DNA of 64,000 nucleotides from Flavobacteriia bacterium (GCA_016183815.1 JACPDW010000007.1:124001-188000), one strand, 5' to 3'. Positions 1 through 9,368 are shown, numbered from the stretch's first letter. The notes: generated by a model from the sequence alone, not told the origin. Numbers and translations: made by a program.

Positions 1-743
1 TATTTAAAATAAAATTTTATTAATGAAATGTTTTCTAATAAGTCTTTAGAAAGAGTTTGATTTTGCATGATTTGACACAAACTTGTTATACTTTCTTTGG
101 TTTTTTTAATATACAATTGATTGTCTTCGATTTCTCCATTTTCTATTGGATTGTTTATGTGAAGTACTGAAATGTTGTTTTTTAATAACTCTAAACCAAA
201 CAAAGTGTCTTCATGTCCATATTGTTTAATTCTTTCATCAAAAGGATATTTTTGAAGAATGTTTTTTTTTACAAGAAAATTATTAGTCATAAAAGATAAA
301 TATGGAGATTTCCCTCTCTCTAAAACATCTTTACTTTCTCTTTGAATTCCATATTTCCATCGCAACAATTTATTTCTTTTTGGTTTAATTGGATTATAGT
401 TTCTTCCTCCACATACTACATTTGTTTGCTGATTAATATTGTCAATATAAAGTTTTAAAAAAAGAGAAGAAATAATTTTGGAATCACAATCCAAAAAAAG
501 TAGATAATCATATAAAGCATATTTTAGAAAAAGATTTCTAATTTTTGCTCGACCAATATTTTTAGTTAGTTCGATATAATTGTGCTTTTGGCAAATTATC
601 TGATTTGTTTCTTTAAAAAATTCAGAGCCATCGTCAATAATAATAATTTCAATATTAGTCTCTAAAGTCTTAATTTGTTTGTTTAACTCTTCTATCAAAG
701 AAGTTATATCGAAATTAAAAACAGGAATACAAATTGAAAGCAT
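1..743 (-). CDS. Family 2 glycosyltransferase (C-terminal part beyond window)
   Basis: The leftward frame opens with ATG at 743 (MLSICIPVFNFD) and runs off the left edge without a stop, giving about 247 residues. The early IIIIDDGS strand-loop and the later LFLDCDS (a DxD-type metal and nucleotide-sugar motif) mark the GT-A fold of family 2 glycosyltransferases. Such enzymes transfer a sugar from a nucleotide donor, usually in polysaccharide or lipopolysaccharide synthesis at the cytoplasmic membrane; the acceptor cannot be read from sequence. The ATG shares one base with the stop of the upstream transglycosylase gene, so the two are probably translationally coupled. Family assignment is firm, substrate unknown. 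Confidence 0.85.
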   Translation of the reverse strand, partial: MLSICIPVFNFDITSLIEELNKQIKTLETNIEIIIIDDGSEFFKETNQIICQKHNYIELTKNIGRAKIRNLFLKYALYDYLLFLDCDSKIISSLFLKLYIDNINQQTNVVCGGRNYNPIKPKRNKLLRWKYGIQRESKDVLERGKSPYLSFMTNNFLVKKNILQKYPFDERIKQYGHEDTLFGLELLKNNISVLHINNPIENGEIEDNQLYIKKTKESITSLCQIMQNQTLSKDLLENISLIKFYFK

Positions 744-2500
744 TATTTAACTCTTAACTTTTGACCTACTCTTATTTTATCAGGGTTAACCCCTGGGTTG
801 AGTTTTTGAAGTTCTGCTTGACTCATTTGATGTTTTTGTGCAACTCTATTGAATAAATCTCCTGAGCGAACGCTGTAATATTTGGGTTTATTTGTGTTAA
901 CTTTTGTTTCGTTTTCTTTTTTTGGTAACTCTTTTTTACTGTTTTTAGAGACAAGAATTTCTTTGCTTAATTGAATTTTAGTATATATCTGAAGTTTTTG
1001 GTCAACGTTTATAACAGAGGAATTTAAATTGTTCCATAACAACAAATCAGCGGTTTTTACTTTATATAAATTTGCTATGTTTTCAATTGTTTCATTTCTT
1101 TGTACAACATGATAAATAATAACTAAAGTGTCATAAGTAATGATTTGAATAACTGAATCACTTTTAGACATGTTTTTGGGCACTGAAGAGTTTTTGTTTA
1201 GTTCTTTTTCATTCAAAATAATTTTTAAATTTTTCCCATAACTTAGCTTATTTGAACGTAAACGATTCCATTTTTTAATATCATTAGTACTAACTTTATA
1301 TTTATAAGCAATTTTACTAATTGTTTCACCTTTTTTTACTTTATGATAAATTACAGATTGATCAATCAAATTGTCTTCTTCAAGAATTTTAGTGCTATCG
1401 TTTAATTGTGGTAATACTATTAAGGGAAGCGAAGGTGTGTTATACATTCTATTTTCAATAGCATATATAGAATCTTCTAAATCAATAAATTTTGAAATTT
1501 TGTTTCTAGGCAATAAAATACATTGTTTCGGATTACTTTCAGGAATTATTGTCTTTTTAAAAATAGGATTCAATTTTTTTATCTCTTCTAACTCGATTTG
1601 TAAAACAGAAGATATGCTTTCCATGTGTAATGTATTATTTATACAAACAGAATCTAGTTGGTTTTGATAATAAGGAATCTCCACTGGAAATAGTTTGTTT
1701 TCTTTATAATAAGTCATTAAATATGTTGCAGCAACAAAATTCGGCACATATCCTTGTGTTTCTCTTGGCAAAAACGGCCTAACCTCCCAATAGGTTTTTT
1801 TTCCTCCAGATCTTCTAATAGCTTTGTTCACATTTCCAGGCCCAGCATTATACGCAGCCAACGCCAAATTCCAATCCCCATAAATGTCAAATAATTTTTT
1901 TAAATACTTACATGCTGCTTCTGTTGATTTTATAGGATCCATCCTCTCATCAATATATGAATTTTCTGCTAGTCCATACATTTTTCCAGTACCGTACATA
2001 AATTGCCACAAACCCAAAGCACCAGCGGGGGATTTGACTTGCGGTCGTAATCCACTCTCTATAACAGATAAAAAGCGAAGTTCTTTTGGTAAATCATATT
2101 TGTTTAGGTATTCTTCATACAAATCAAAATATAATTTTGACCTTGACAAACAAATTCGAATAAAACTTCTTCTATTCTTTTGAAAAAAACGTATGGTCGT
2201 TAAATTAATAGGATTACAATCTAACTTATAACTACTTAGTAAGTTTAATTGATGGATTTGCTTACATATTTCTTCATCTGATAATTCAGGAATGATGGGG
2301 TCTTTTTCTAACTCATCTAAAATTTTTTGTTGTTCAGTTTTTTCTGAAAATTCTGCATAAAAATCTTCTATGCTTTTTTCCACCATTTGAATAAATGCTT
2401 GTGCACTCATTGTATCTTTAGCTCCAGATTTTGGTTTGCGAACTTGATTAAAGAGAACAGGTGAAATAAAAAGAAAAAAAAGACAAAAGTAAGTTTTCAT
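743..2500 (-). CDS. MltD-like membrane-bound lytic murein transglycosylase with LysM repeats
   Basis: A 585-residue exported protein. A hydrophobic N-terminus (about residues 3-18) acts as a signal sequence. An SLT (transglycosylase) domain at roughly 135-265 carries the likely catalytic Glu148 in SVIESGLRP and the typical GALGLWQFM and ALAAYNAGPGNV blocks. Three LysM peptidoglycan-binding repeats follow at about 383-430, 460-505 and 540-585, with the last one ending the protein. The family cleaves the glycan strand to 1,6-anhydromuropeptides during wall remodelling. The gene sits 3 bp after gatA and overlaps the next glycosyltransferase start by one base, so it lies inside a leftward operon with tatA and gatA. 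Confidence 0.92.
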   Translation of the reverse strand: MKTYFCLFFLFISPVLFNQVRKPKSGAKDTMSAQAFIQMVEKSIEDFYAEFSEKTEQQKILDELEKDPIIPELSDEEICKQIHQLNLLSSYKLDCNPINLTTIRFFQKNRRSFIRICLSRSKLYFDLYEEYLNKYDLPKELRFLSVIESGLRPQVKSPAGALGLWQFMYGTGKMYGLAENSYIDERMDPIKSTEAACKYLKKLFDIYGDWNLALAAYNAGPGNVNKAIRRSGGKKTYWEVRPFLPRETQGYVPNFVAATYLMTYYKENKLFPVEIPYYQNQLDSVCINNTLHMESISSVLQIELEEIKKLNPIFKKTIIPESNPKQCILLPRNKISKFIDLEDSIYAIENRMYNTPSLPLIVLPQLNDSTKILEEDNLIDQSVIYHKVKKGETISKIAYKYKVSTNDIKKWNRLRSNKLSYGKNLKIILNEKELNKNSSVPKNMSKSDSVIQIITYDTLVIIYHVVQRNETIENIANLYKVKTADLLLWNNLNSSVINVDQKLQIYTKIQLSKEILVSKNSKKELPKKENETKVNTNKPKYYSVRSGDLFNRVAQKHQMSQAELQKLNPGVNPDKIRVGQKLRVK

Positions 2501-2503
2501 AGT

Positions 2504-3919
2504 TTAGTCATTTCTAAACTTAACTAAATAGTTCGAAAAGGAAAACAATTCTTTTTCAAAAAAATTGTTAGCAACAACCTGAAGCCCAAAAGGAAAACCA
2601 TCTTTATCTTTAAATAGAGGTAATGAAATTGCTGGATTCCCTGATAAATTCGCATGAACTGTAAAAATATCTTGTAAATACATTTGAATAGGATCTTTTA
2701 CAGAGTTTATTTCAAATGCACTATTTGGAGTTGTTGGTGATAAAATAAAATCATTATTTGAAAAGATTTCTTTGGTTTTTTCTTTTATTATTCTTCTAAC
2801 TTGTTGTGCTTTTGTATAATAAGCATCATAAAATCCATGAGACAAAACAAAAGTTCCAGACATAATTCTTCTTTTTACTTCAATTCCAAAGCCCTCAGAA
2901 CGTGATTTTTTATACGTTTCTTCCACGCCAACAGCGTCTTTTGAACGATATCCATAATGAACTCCATCAAAACGCGAAAGGTTGGAAGATGCTTCCGCTG
3001 TTGTTAAAACATAATAAGTTGGAACTAACACATCTAAATAGGGAAAGGATATTTCATTGATTTCATGTCCCTCGTTTTTTAAATTATTTAAAAGGGAGGA
3101 AAAACTATTTTTTACATCCTCTGTCAGATGTTCGTTATGTAAAACTTCTTTAAAAACAGCTATTTTTTTCTTTTCAGTTTTTTCAAAAACAGAATATTTT
3201 TCAACTTGTTTTGATGAACAAGTACTATCAAGGCTGTCTTTTCCTGACATGATTTCTGTAACAAGAGCAGTGTCTTCCAATGTGTTGGCAAAGACACCAA
3301 TTTGATCAAAGGAAGAGGCGTATGCAATTAATCCAAAACGGCTAACTCTACCATAAGTAGGTTTAACACCAAATGTGCCTGTAAAAGAAGCGGGTTGTCG
3401 CACAGAACCTCCTGTGTCGCTACCCAAAGACACTGTACAAGTATTTGCTATAACTGCTGCTGCCGACCCCCCAGAAGAACCACCTGGAACTTTATTTAAG
3501 TTTAATGGGTTTTTTACATGTCCATAAGCGGAATTTTCATTCGAACTTCCCATCGCAAATTCATCACAATTTGTTCTGCCTATGACAATTGCATCTTCAT
3601 CAAGCAGTCTTTGAAGAGCCGTTGAAGTATATAAAGAACAAAAATTTTTAAGTATTTTGGAAGATGCAGATACCCGATGATCTTTATAACAAATATTGTC
3701 TTTTATTGCAATAACAAGCCCCGCCAATCGACCAGCTTGTTTGTTTTTAATCTTTTGATCCACTAATTTTGCTTGGGTTAAAATAGAATCTGAAAAGACT
3801 TCTAAAAAAATGTTACACTCTTTGTTTTTTTCAATATTTTGAAGATAATAGTGAACAATCTCCAATACAGAAACACCAGAAGTAATGGCATTTTTTACCT
3901 CAGCAAAATTTTTATACAT
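2504..3919 (-). CDS. gatA: Asp-tRNA(Asn)/Glu-tRNA(Gln) amidotransferase subunit A
   Basis: A 471-residue amidase-signature protein. It hydrolyses glutamine and passes ammonia to GatB, which amidates mischarged Glu-tRNA(Gln) or Asp-tRNA(Asn). The Lys-cisSer-Ser triad is visible: Lys73 in AIKDNICY, Ser148 in PGGSSGGSA and Ser172 in GSDTGGSVRQPA, with the same spacings as in characterised GatA proteins. Length is normal for the family. It follows tatA by 9 bp. The partner genes gatB and gatC are not in the window. A generic amidase is the only alternative and is less likely given the close overall match. Confidence 0.93.
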   Translation of the reverse strand: MYKNFAEVKNAITSGVSVLEIVHYYLQNIEKNKECNIFLEVFSDSILTQAKLVDQKIKNKQAGRLAGLVIAIKDNICYKDHRVSASSKILKNFCSLYTSTALQRLLDEDAIVIGRTNCDEFAMGSSNENSAYGHVKNPLNLNKVPGGSSGGSAAAVIANTCTVSLGSDTGGSVRQPASFTGTFGVKPTYGRVSRFGLIAYASSFDQIGVFANTLEDTALVTEIMSGKDSLDSTCSSKQVEKYSVFEKTEKKKIAVFKEVLHNEHLTEDVKNSFSSLLNNLKNEGHEINEISFPYLDVLVPTYYVLTTAEASSNLSRFDGVHYGYRSKDAVGVEETYKKSRSEGFGIEVKRRIMSGTFVLSHGFYDAYYTKAQQVRRIIKEKTKEIFSNNDFILSPTTPNSAFEINSVKDPIQMYLQDIFTVHANLSGNPAISLPLFKDKDGFPFGLQVVANNFFEKELFSFSNYLVKFRND

Positions 3920-3928
3920 AACGAAAAA

Positions 3929-4096
3929 CTATTCTTTGGTTTCGGGTTTTTCTTCTCCTTTTGTAGCGTCTTTAAACTCTTTAACACCTTTTCCTAACCC
4001 TCGCATTAATTCTGGGATTTTTTTACCTCCAAATAACAAAACAACAATAGCAATAATCAATATTATTTGAGGCCATCCAATAACTCCTAAAATCAT
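3929..4096 (-). CDS. tatA: Sec-independent translocase subunit TatA
   Basis: A 55-residue frame. ATG at 4096 starts [20 protein letters not shown], one transmembrane helix, followed by the [20 protein letters not shown] hinge and amphipathic helix that define TatA/TatE, then a short acidic-basic tail. TatA oligomers form the membrane passage for folded twin-arginine substrates. It is the first gene of the leftward run tatA-gatA-transglycosylase-glycosyltransferase, with a TAnnTTTG promoter element 20 bp before the start. TatB is distinguished by a longer tail, so TatA is preferred. tatC is not in the window. Confidence 0.93.
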   Translation of the reverse strand: MILGVIGWPQIILIIAIVVLLFGGKKIPELMRGLGKGVKEFKDATKGEEKPETKE

Positions 4097-4115
4097 AATT
4101 TATGTTTTAAAAAAG

Positions 4116-4123
4116 CAAAGTTA
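4116..4123 (-). promoter_or_regulatory. Bacteroidota -7 element for the tatA operon
   Basis: On the minus strand these bases read TAACTTTG, a match to the TAnnTTTG element used by the Bacteroidota primary sigma factor. It lies 20 bases before the tatA ATG. No clear -33 TTTG was found at the usual spacing. Confidence 0.55.
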
Positions 4124-4526
4124 AGCAAAAAAGTTGTATTGTCTTTTGTTTTTGTAAATAGTCTTTACAAGAAACTCCCAAAACACTTCGTTGTTCTTGT
4201 TTTTGAATCTTTTAATTTCTACAGTAAACATCTTAATTTCAAAAATTTAGAACATCTCGTCTTTGTGATTTTCTTACCAAAGAATAAAAAAGTATGTGTT
4301 TTCTTTTAGATACAAAATTAACATTTGTTCAGATTTACAAACTGTTTCAAAATACTTTTAAATAGTGAGATACAAACAGTTTTCCAAACTTTTCTCTATT
4401 CTATAATAACTAAATATTATAACTCCAAAGATTTAAAACACAACAAAACTTTTAAAAAGCAATACTAAATTTTGCACTAAAAATCTAAATTAATTTCAAG
4501 ACCTCTGCTTATTTTATAACATTCAT

Positions 4527-4534
4527 TAAATTTG
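4527..4534 (+). promoter_or_regulatory. Bacteroidota -7 element for the E1 dehydrogenase gene
   Basis: TAAATTTG matches TAnnTTTG. Transcription would begin near 4540, giving a leader of about 10 bases to the ATG at 4550 or about 42 bases to the ATG at 4583. The -33 region is weak. Confidence 0.5.
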
Positions 4535-4549
4535 TAGTTTATTTAGTTG

Positions 4550-6646
4550 ATGGAGAAAATCCTAAAGGTAAAAAATATAAACATGAATGAACAAGCGTCT
4601 AAAGATGTTTTGGAAAAAACATTTTTCAATATTTCTTTGGCTAGAGCTATTTCAGATATTTTAGAAGAGAATAAGGAAGTTACTTCAAAATACGTTCATG
4701 CAACATCAAGAGGACATGAAATTATTCAGTTGGCAGTAGGAATGAATCTTAAACCTCAAGATTGGGTTGCTCCATATTACCGTGATGATAGTATTTTATT
4801 AGGGATTGGAATTAAACCTTTTGAGTTGTTTTTACAGGTTTTTGCAAAAAAAGAAGATCCTTTTTCTGGTGGAAGAACCTATTATTGTCATCCTTCTTTG
4901 AAAAGAGACGATTTACCAAAAATTCCCCATCAATCCTCTGCCACTGGAATGCAGGCAATTCCAACTACAGGAGTAGCTATGGGAATTCAATATAAAGAGA
5001 AAAGAGGTCTATCTGATGATTACAAGGGTGAAAATCCAATCGTTGTTTGTTCTTTAGGTGATGCATCTTGTACTGAAGGAGAGGTTTCCGAAGCATTACA
5101 AATGGCAGCTTTAAAACAGTTTCCAATTATTTATTTAGTTCAAGATAATGGTTGGGACATCTCTGCTAATGCTAAAGAAACAAGAGCTCAAGACATTAGT
5201 TATTATGCAAAAGGATTTAATGGGATTGAAGTAAGAACAATTGATGGAACAAATTTTTACGAGTCTTTTTCTACCATCGATGAAGTTTTTCAAATAGTAA
5301 GAAAAGAAAGAAGGCCTTTTATCATTCATGCAAAAGTGCCTTTGTTGGGTCATCATACCTCAGGTGTTAGAAAAGAATGGTATAGAGACGACTTAGAGGA
5401 GGCCATGGAGAGAGATCCTTTACCAAAATTAAAAAAATTAATGCTTGAAAATGGTTTTGATACTACTGAGGTAAAAAAAATCGAGATACAAGCAAAAAAA
5501 ATAGTTGAAGCTGATTTTCTCAAGGCACTAAATGCTGAAGAGCCAGATATACAATCACTTAAAGATTTTATTTTTGCACCAGCTTCAATAACAGAAGAAA
5601 AAGGGCTAAGAGAACCATCTGGTAAAAAGAAAACGGTTATGGTTGACAATGCTCTTTTTGCAATGAGGGAAATATTAGAAAAACATCCAGAAGCTCTTTT
5701 TTATGGTCAAGATGTTGGTGGTCGTTTAGGTGGAGTTTTTCGTGAAGCGGCCACTTTAGCACAACGTTTTGGTGATGATCGAGTGTTTAATACACCAATT
5801 CAAGAAGCGTTTATAATCGGATCAACAGTAGGATTATCAGCGGTTGGATTAAAACCAATTGTAGAGGTTCAATTCGCTGATTATATCTGGCCTGGTCTAA
5901 ATCAATTGTTTACAGAGGTTAGCCGCTCCTATTATTTATCTAATGGAAAATGGCCTATTAGTTGTGTAATTCGTGTTCCAATTGGAACATACGGATCTGG
6001 AGGACCATATCATTCTTCAAGTGTAGAGTCAATTTTAACCAATATACGAGGAATTAAAGTAGTTTATCCTTCTAATGGAGCAGATCTTAAGGGTTTGCTG
6101 AAAAGTGCCTATTATGACCCAAATCCTGTAGTTGTTTTGGAACACAAAGGGTTGTATTGGTCTAAAATTTCAGGTACTGAACAAGCCATGACTTTAATTC
6201 CAGACGAAGAATACGTTTTTCCAATTGGAAAAGCTAAAACTATTTTAAAAGCAGAAAAAGAAAAAATTGTAGATGGAAAAACTTGTTTAATTGTCTGTTA
6301 CGGTCGTGGGGTTTATTGGGCTTTAGAAGCAGCAACACATTTTGTTGGAAAAATAGAAATCATTGATTTATGTTCCTTAAATCCAATTGACAATGATTAT
6401 ATTAACGAAAGAGTAAAAATTCATGGTAAAGTATTATTAATTACTGAAGAATCAATCGAAAATACATTTACTTTATCGCTTGCTGGAAAAATACAAAGGG
6501 ATAATTTTGAGTTTTTAGATGCAGCTATACAAATTGTTGGTTCTATTGATACACCTGCCATTCCATTAAACTCTTCGTTGGAAAAAGCTTTGCTTCCAAA
6601 TGCTGATAAGGTTAGAATTGAAATAGAAAAATTATTATCATTTTAA
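4550..6646 (+). CDS. Fused alpha/beta E1 component of a 2-oxoacid dehydrogenase (branched-chain type)
   Basis: One 698-residue protein carries both halves of a thiamine diphosphate E1 enzyme. The N-terminal half is E1-alpha, with GHEIIQLAVG, substrate-side YYRDDS and the cofactor block GDASCTEGE...QDNGW. From about residue 362 the E1-beta part follows (ALFYGQDVGGRLGG, NTPIQEAFIIG, VEVQFADYIWPGLNQ, VRVPIG). E1 decarboxylates a 2-oxoacid and acylates the E2 lipoyl arm; the sequence most resembles 2-oxoisovalerate dehydrogenase. Such fusions are common in Bacteroidota. The frame can be extended to TTG at 4547, but ATG 4550 or ATG 4583 (MNEQASKD) is more likely. The 3' end overlaps the convergent methyltransferase gene by 9 bp. 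Confidence 0.88.
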   Translation: MEKILKVKNINMNEQASKDVLEKTFFNISLARAISDILEENKEVTSKYVHATSRGHEIIQLAVGMNLKPQDWVAPYYRDDSILLGIGIKPFELFLQVFAKKEDPFSGGRTYYCHPSLKRDDLPKIPHQSSATGMQAIPTTGVAMGIQYKEKRGLSDDYKGENPIVVCSLGDASCTEGEVSEALQMAALKQFPIIYLVQDNGWDISANAKETRAQDISYYAKGFNGIEVRTIDGTNFYESFSTIDEVFQIVRKERRPFIIHAKVPLLGHHTSGVRKEWYRDDLEEAMERDPLPKLKKLMLENGFDTTEVKKIEIQAKKIVEADFLKALNAEEPDIQSLKDFIFAPASITEEKGLREPSGKKKTVMVDNALFAMREILEKHPEALFYGQDVGGRLGGVFREAATLAQRFGDDRVFNTPIQEAFIIGSTVGLSAVGLKPIVEVQFADYIWPGLNQLFTEVSRSYYLSNGKWPISCVIRVPIGTYGSGGPYHSSSVESILTNIRGIKVVYPSNGADLKGLLKSAYYDPNPVVVLEHKGLYWSKISGTEQAMTLIPDEEYVFPIGKAKTILKAEKEKIVDGKTCLIVCYGRGVYWALEAATHFVGKIEIIDLCSLNPIDNDYINERVKIHGKVLLITEESIENTFTLSLAGKIQRDNFEFLDAAIQIVGSIDTPAIPLNSSLEKALLPNADKVRIEIEKLLSF

Positions 6647-7357
6647 CAAAGATTTTCCAACAATAAAAATACAAGGGTTTTTTGTCAATACAAGGGTAGT
6701 TTTTTTCCATTCTTGAACAGATTTTCTTGTTATTCTTTCATTATTACAAGTTAAATTAACTGCCAAACACAATTGAGTATCGTTTTGTAAATTTTTAATG
6801 ATGTCATCAAACAAATGTTGATTTCTAAAGGGTGTTTCTATAAACAAGTGCGAACTATTATCAAGTTGTGTAATTTTTTCAATTTCTTTCAATTTTGCAA
6901 TTCTTTTGTACTGTTCTTTAGGCAAATAGCCATGAAAAGTGAAATTCTGACCATTTAATCCACTCGCCATTAAAGACAAAATAATGGAAGAAGGACCTAT
7001 GAGTGGTTTTACTTTTATTTCATTTTCATGAGCTTTTTCAACCAAAACAGCTCCAGGATCAGCAACACATGGAGTGCCAGCCTCAGAGAGTACACCAACA
7101 TCATTACCTTTCATCAGTTGACAAATTATATCTTCAATATTTTCTTGTTTGTTGTGCTTGTCTAATTGAAAAAATATACAATCATCAATTGGAAAATCTT
7201 TGTCAGCTTTTTTTAGAAGTCTTCTTGCAGATTTTATTTCTTCTATAGCAAAAACCCGAATAGACAAAATCTTATTAATGATTTCTAAAGGTAAAAAACC
7301 CTCTATACTCTCTTGCCCTAAAGTGTTTGGAATTAAATAAAGTACACCTTTTTTCAT
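6638..7357 (-). CDS. RsmI-like SAM-dependent methyltransferase (tetrapyrrole methylase fold)
   Basis: A 239-residue protein of the RsmI/tetrapyrrole methylase superfamily. LYLIPNTLGQ replaces the usual LYLVATPIGN start; the central GVLSEAGTPCVADPGA and LIGPSSIILSLMASGLNGQNF blocks are family hallmarks for SAM binding. True RsmI 2'-O-methylates C1402 of 16S rRNA. Bacteroidota often carry this divergent form as well as RsmI, so the exact target is uncertain and no gene symbol is given. It overlaps the phosphatase gene upstream by 4 bp (ATGA), indicating translational coupling. Confidence 0.8.
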   Translation of the reverse strand: MKKGVLYLIPNTLGQESIEGFLPLEIINKILSIRVFAIEEIKSARRLLKKADKDFPIDDCIFFQLDKHNKQENIEDIICQLMKGNDVGVLSEAGTPCVADPGAVLVEKAHENEIKVKPLIGPSSIILSLMASGLNGQNFTFHGYLPKEQYKRIAKLKEIEKITQLDNSSHLFIETPFRNQHLFDDIIKNLQNDTQLCLAVNLTCNNERITRKSVQEWKKTTLVLTKNPCIFIVGKSLLK

Positions 7358-7815
7358 TTCAAATATTTTTCAATTAATAAATTAGTTGCATCATCTAAAA
7401 TTTGATAGCAATTGTCGAAGTCTATTTTTGTGCCATAAAAAGGATCTGGAACTTCTTTCAAAGTTGGGTGTTTTATGTCTTCTAATAAAAGTTTAACTTT
7501 ATTATTCTCCACTTTACTTGATGATAATTTCAACACATTTAAATAATTATTTTTATCCATAACAAAAATTAAATCAAACAATTGAAAATCGTTTTTATTA
7601 AATTGACGGGCTCTAAGAAAGCTGATGTCTGTTCCTTTTTCAATAGCAGTGTCAATCATTCGATAATCAGGTGCTTCTCCTACATGATAATTAGCTGTTC
7701 CCGCTGAATCAATTTCTATATGAAGGTCTAATTCTTTGGCTTTTTTTCTTAATAAACCATCAGCCATAGGTGATCTACAAATATTTCCCAAACAGACAAA
7801 TAATATTTTTTTCAT
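7354..7815 (-). CDS. Low-molecular-weight protein-tyrosine phosphatase
   Basis: A 153-residue protein of normal family length. The P-loop CLGNICRS gives nucleophile Cys8 and Arg14, and the PDPFYG block near residue 123 supplies the general-acid aspartate. The enzyme dephosphorylates phosphotyrosine in the cytoplasm; in bacteria it often works with a tyrosine kinase of polysaccharide export, but no kinase lies here. It overlaps prmC by 4 bp and the RsmI-like gene by 4 bp, so the three form one translation-coupled operon. Confidence 0.92.
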   Translation of the reverse strand: MKKILFVCLGNICRSPMADGLLRKKAKELDLHIEIDSAGTANYHVGEAPDYRMIDTAIEKGTDISFLRARQFNKNDFQLFDLIFVMDKNNYLNVLKLSSSKVENNKVKLLLEDIKHPTLKEVPDPFYGTKIDFDNCYQILDDATNLLIEKYLK

Positions 7816-8705
7816 AAAATTGTTGGATTTTTATTTACAATCGCACATAACATCCTATATTTTCCTTGTAAGTCTTTTTTTAACTCTATTGAATCAAATA
7901 AAAGATTTTCTAATAGATTTTTACAATCTAAAGCAAAATTTTCATGAACCTCAAAAAACAATTGTCCTTCATGTTTTAAATATTTTTTAGCCAATAAACC
8001 AATGTGTTCATAAAACTTCAAAGGATTATTATCAGGGACAAATAATGCAATTTCTGGTTCAAAGTTTACAACTGTTGTGTCGAGTAAATGTTTTTCATTC
8101 ATTGGTATATAGGGAGGATTGCTTATCCATACATCAAAACTATTTTCTTGAAATGGGTAAGTTGAACTTAAAACATCTTGTTCTAAAAAAGTAATGTTAA
8201 GACCTAATTTTTCGGCGTTTTCTTTTGCTAAATTAAGAGTGTTCTTGTTAATATCTATTGCTGAAACTAAAGAATTAGGAAGTAAATATTTTAAAGAGAG
8301 TGCAATACAAGCTGAACCTGTTCCTAAATCTAATATACTTAATATTTGGGCGGATTCCTTTTGTTTATCAACAACCCATTTAACTAATTCTTCTGTTTCT
8401 GGTCTTGGGATTAATGCTCGAGAATCAATGTTTAATTCTAAATCTAAAAAATAACATTTTCCAATTATATATTGAAATGGTTCTTTATCTTTAAGTCGAT
8501 GTAGTATTTCATGAAAATAAAGAATATCTGATTCGGAAAATAATAAAGTGGTTTTTTCTAATAAATAATTTGTTTTGTCAATTTGTAAGCGATGAATAAC
8601 AATTTCCTTTAAAAAATATTCGATTTCTCTTAAAGAATAAATGTTTTCAAGACTATTATGAAAATAGTTTTTTATAGCTTGAAAGGAATTGGAGGAGAGG
8701 AACAT
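7812..8705 (-). CDS. prmC: Release factor glutamine N5-methyltransferase PrmC
   Basis: The enzyme methylates the glutamine of the GGQ motif in RF1 and RF2. The protein has an N-terminal helical substrate-binding part, then a Rossmann methyltransferase domain with the SAM loop ILDLGTGSACIALSL and the diagnostic SNPPYIP motif. The frame can be extended to a TTG at 8726, but that codon lies inside the terminator hairpin of the upstream rplY gene; ATG at 8705 (MFLSSNSFQAI) is therefore the start, giving 297 residues. It heads a coupled operon with the phosphatase and RsmI-like genes. prfA is not beside it here. Confidence 0.9.
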   Translation of the reverse strand: MFLSSNSFQAIKNYFHNSLENIYSLREIEYFLKEIVIHRLQIDKTNYLLEKTTLLFSESDILYFHEILHRLKDKEPFQYIIGKCYFLDLELNIDSRALIPRPETEELVKWVVDKQKESAQILSILDLGTGSACIALSLKYLLPNSLVSAIDINKNTLNLAKENAEKLGLNITFLEQDVLSSTYPFQENSFDVWISNPPYIPMNEKHLLDTTVVNFEPEIALFVPDNNPLKFYEHIGLLAKKYLKHEGQLFFEVHENFALDCKNLLENLLFDSIELKKDLQGKYRMLCAIVNKNPTIL

Positions 8706-8712
8706 ATAGTAT

Positions 8713-8747
8713 ATAAAAAATCCCAAACTTTTTTAAGGCCTGGGATT
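8713..8747 (-). terminator. Rho-independent terminator after rplY
   Basis: On the minus strand AATCCCA (8747-8741) and TGGGATT (8725-8719) form a 7-bp stem around a 15-base loop, followed by a run of Ts to about 8714. It sits 22 bp after the bL25 stop and just before the prmC start, so it separates prs-rplY from the prmC operon. Confidence 0.72.
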
Positions 8748-8768
8748 AACAATGGTTTATAAAGAGTT

Positions 8769-9350
8769 TTATTCTTCAGAATCGTCTTTATCCGCATCTT
8801 TAGAAGCTCCACGAGACATTCTAACAGCTACAACTACAGCATTTGCTGGTTCAAGAAATTGAAGACCATTTGCTTCTATACCACCAACTCTTATCGATTG
8901 ACCGATTCTTAAATTAGTGATGTCAATAGTGATAGCGTCTGGAAGATCTTTTGGCAAACCAACAACGGTTAATCTTCTAAAAACTTGTGCTAATTTACCT
9001 CCAGCCATCACACCTCTAGAATTTCCAGTAACTCTAACAGGCAAGCCAACTTTTACAGGTTTTGCATCGTTTAATTCATAAAAATCTACGTGACGAATGG
9101 TGTCTTTTATTGGATCTTGTTGCAAATCTTGAATAATGGCTTTTGATTTTTTACCTTCGATATCTAATTCAATCTGATATACTTCAGGAGTAAAAATTAA
9201 TTTTTCCATTGCCACACTTTTCACTGAAAAGTGTGTTTGACTTCCTTGACCATATAATACACAAGGGATTCTCCCCTCTGCTCTTAAGGCCTTCGCATCT
9301 TTTTTCCCTACGTTCGTGCGTAACGAACCGCTCAATTGTGCTACTTTCAT
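8769..9350 (-). CDS. rplY: 50S ribosomal protein bL25, long TL5/Ctc form
   Basis: A 193-residue protein with the 5S-rRNA-binding bL25 domain at the N-terminus (LSGSLRTNVGKKDAKALRAEGRIPCVLYG) and the C-terminal TL5-type beta domain (LPVRVTGNSRGVMAGGKL). It ends in an acidic tail (KDADKDDSEE), common in Bacteroidota versions. It follows prs by 18 bp in the same direction, a conserved pair, and is followed by a terminator. Confidence 0.94.
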   Translation of the reverse strand: MKVAQLSGSLRTNVGKKDAKALRAEGRIPCVLYGQGSQTHFSVKSVAMEKLIFTPEVYQIELDIEGKKSKAIIQDLQQDPIKDTIRHVDFYELNDAKPVKVGLPVRVTGNSRGVMAGGKLAQVFRRLTVVGLPKDLPDAITIDITNLRIGQSIRVGGIEANGLQFLEPANAVVVAVRMSRGASKDADKDDSEE

Positions 9351-9368
9351 TTATATTTATTTTATTGT

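Larger units (their letters stand above)
4097..4549. other. Divergent intergenic region between tatA and the E1 dehydrogenase gene
   Basis: About 450 bp of very AT-rich DNA with no credible coding frame. It holds one promoter element for each flanking gene (listed separately). I see no tRNA, no riboswitch and no clear hairpin terminator in it. Confidence 0.6.

Noticed and set aside
4550-6646. E1 alpha and beta joined in one frame considered as a frameshift or assembly fusion
   Set aside because: Both halves are complete with a natural linker, and such fusions are usual in Bacteroidota.
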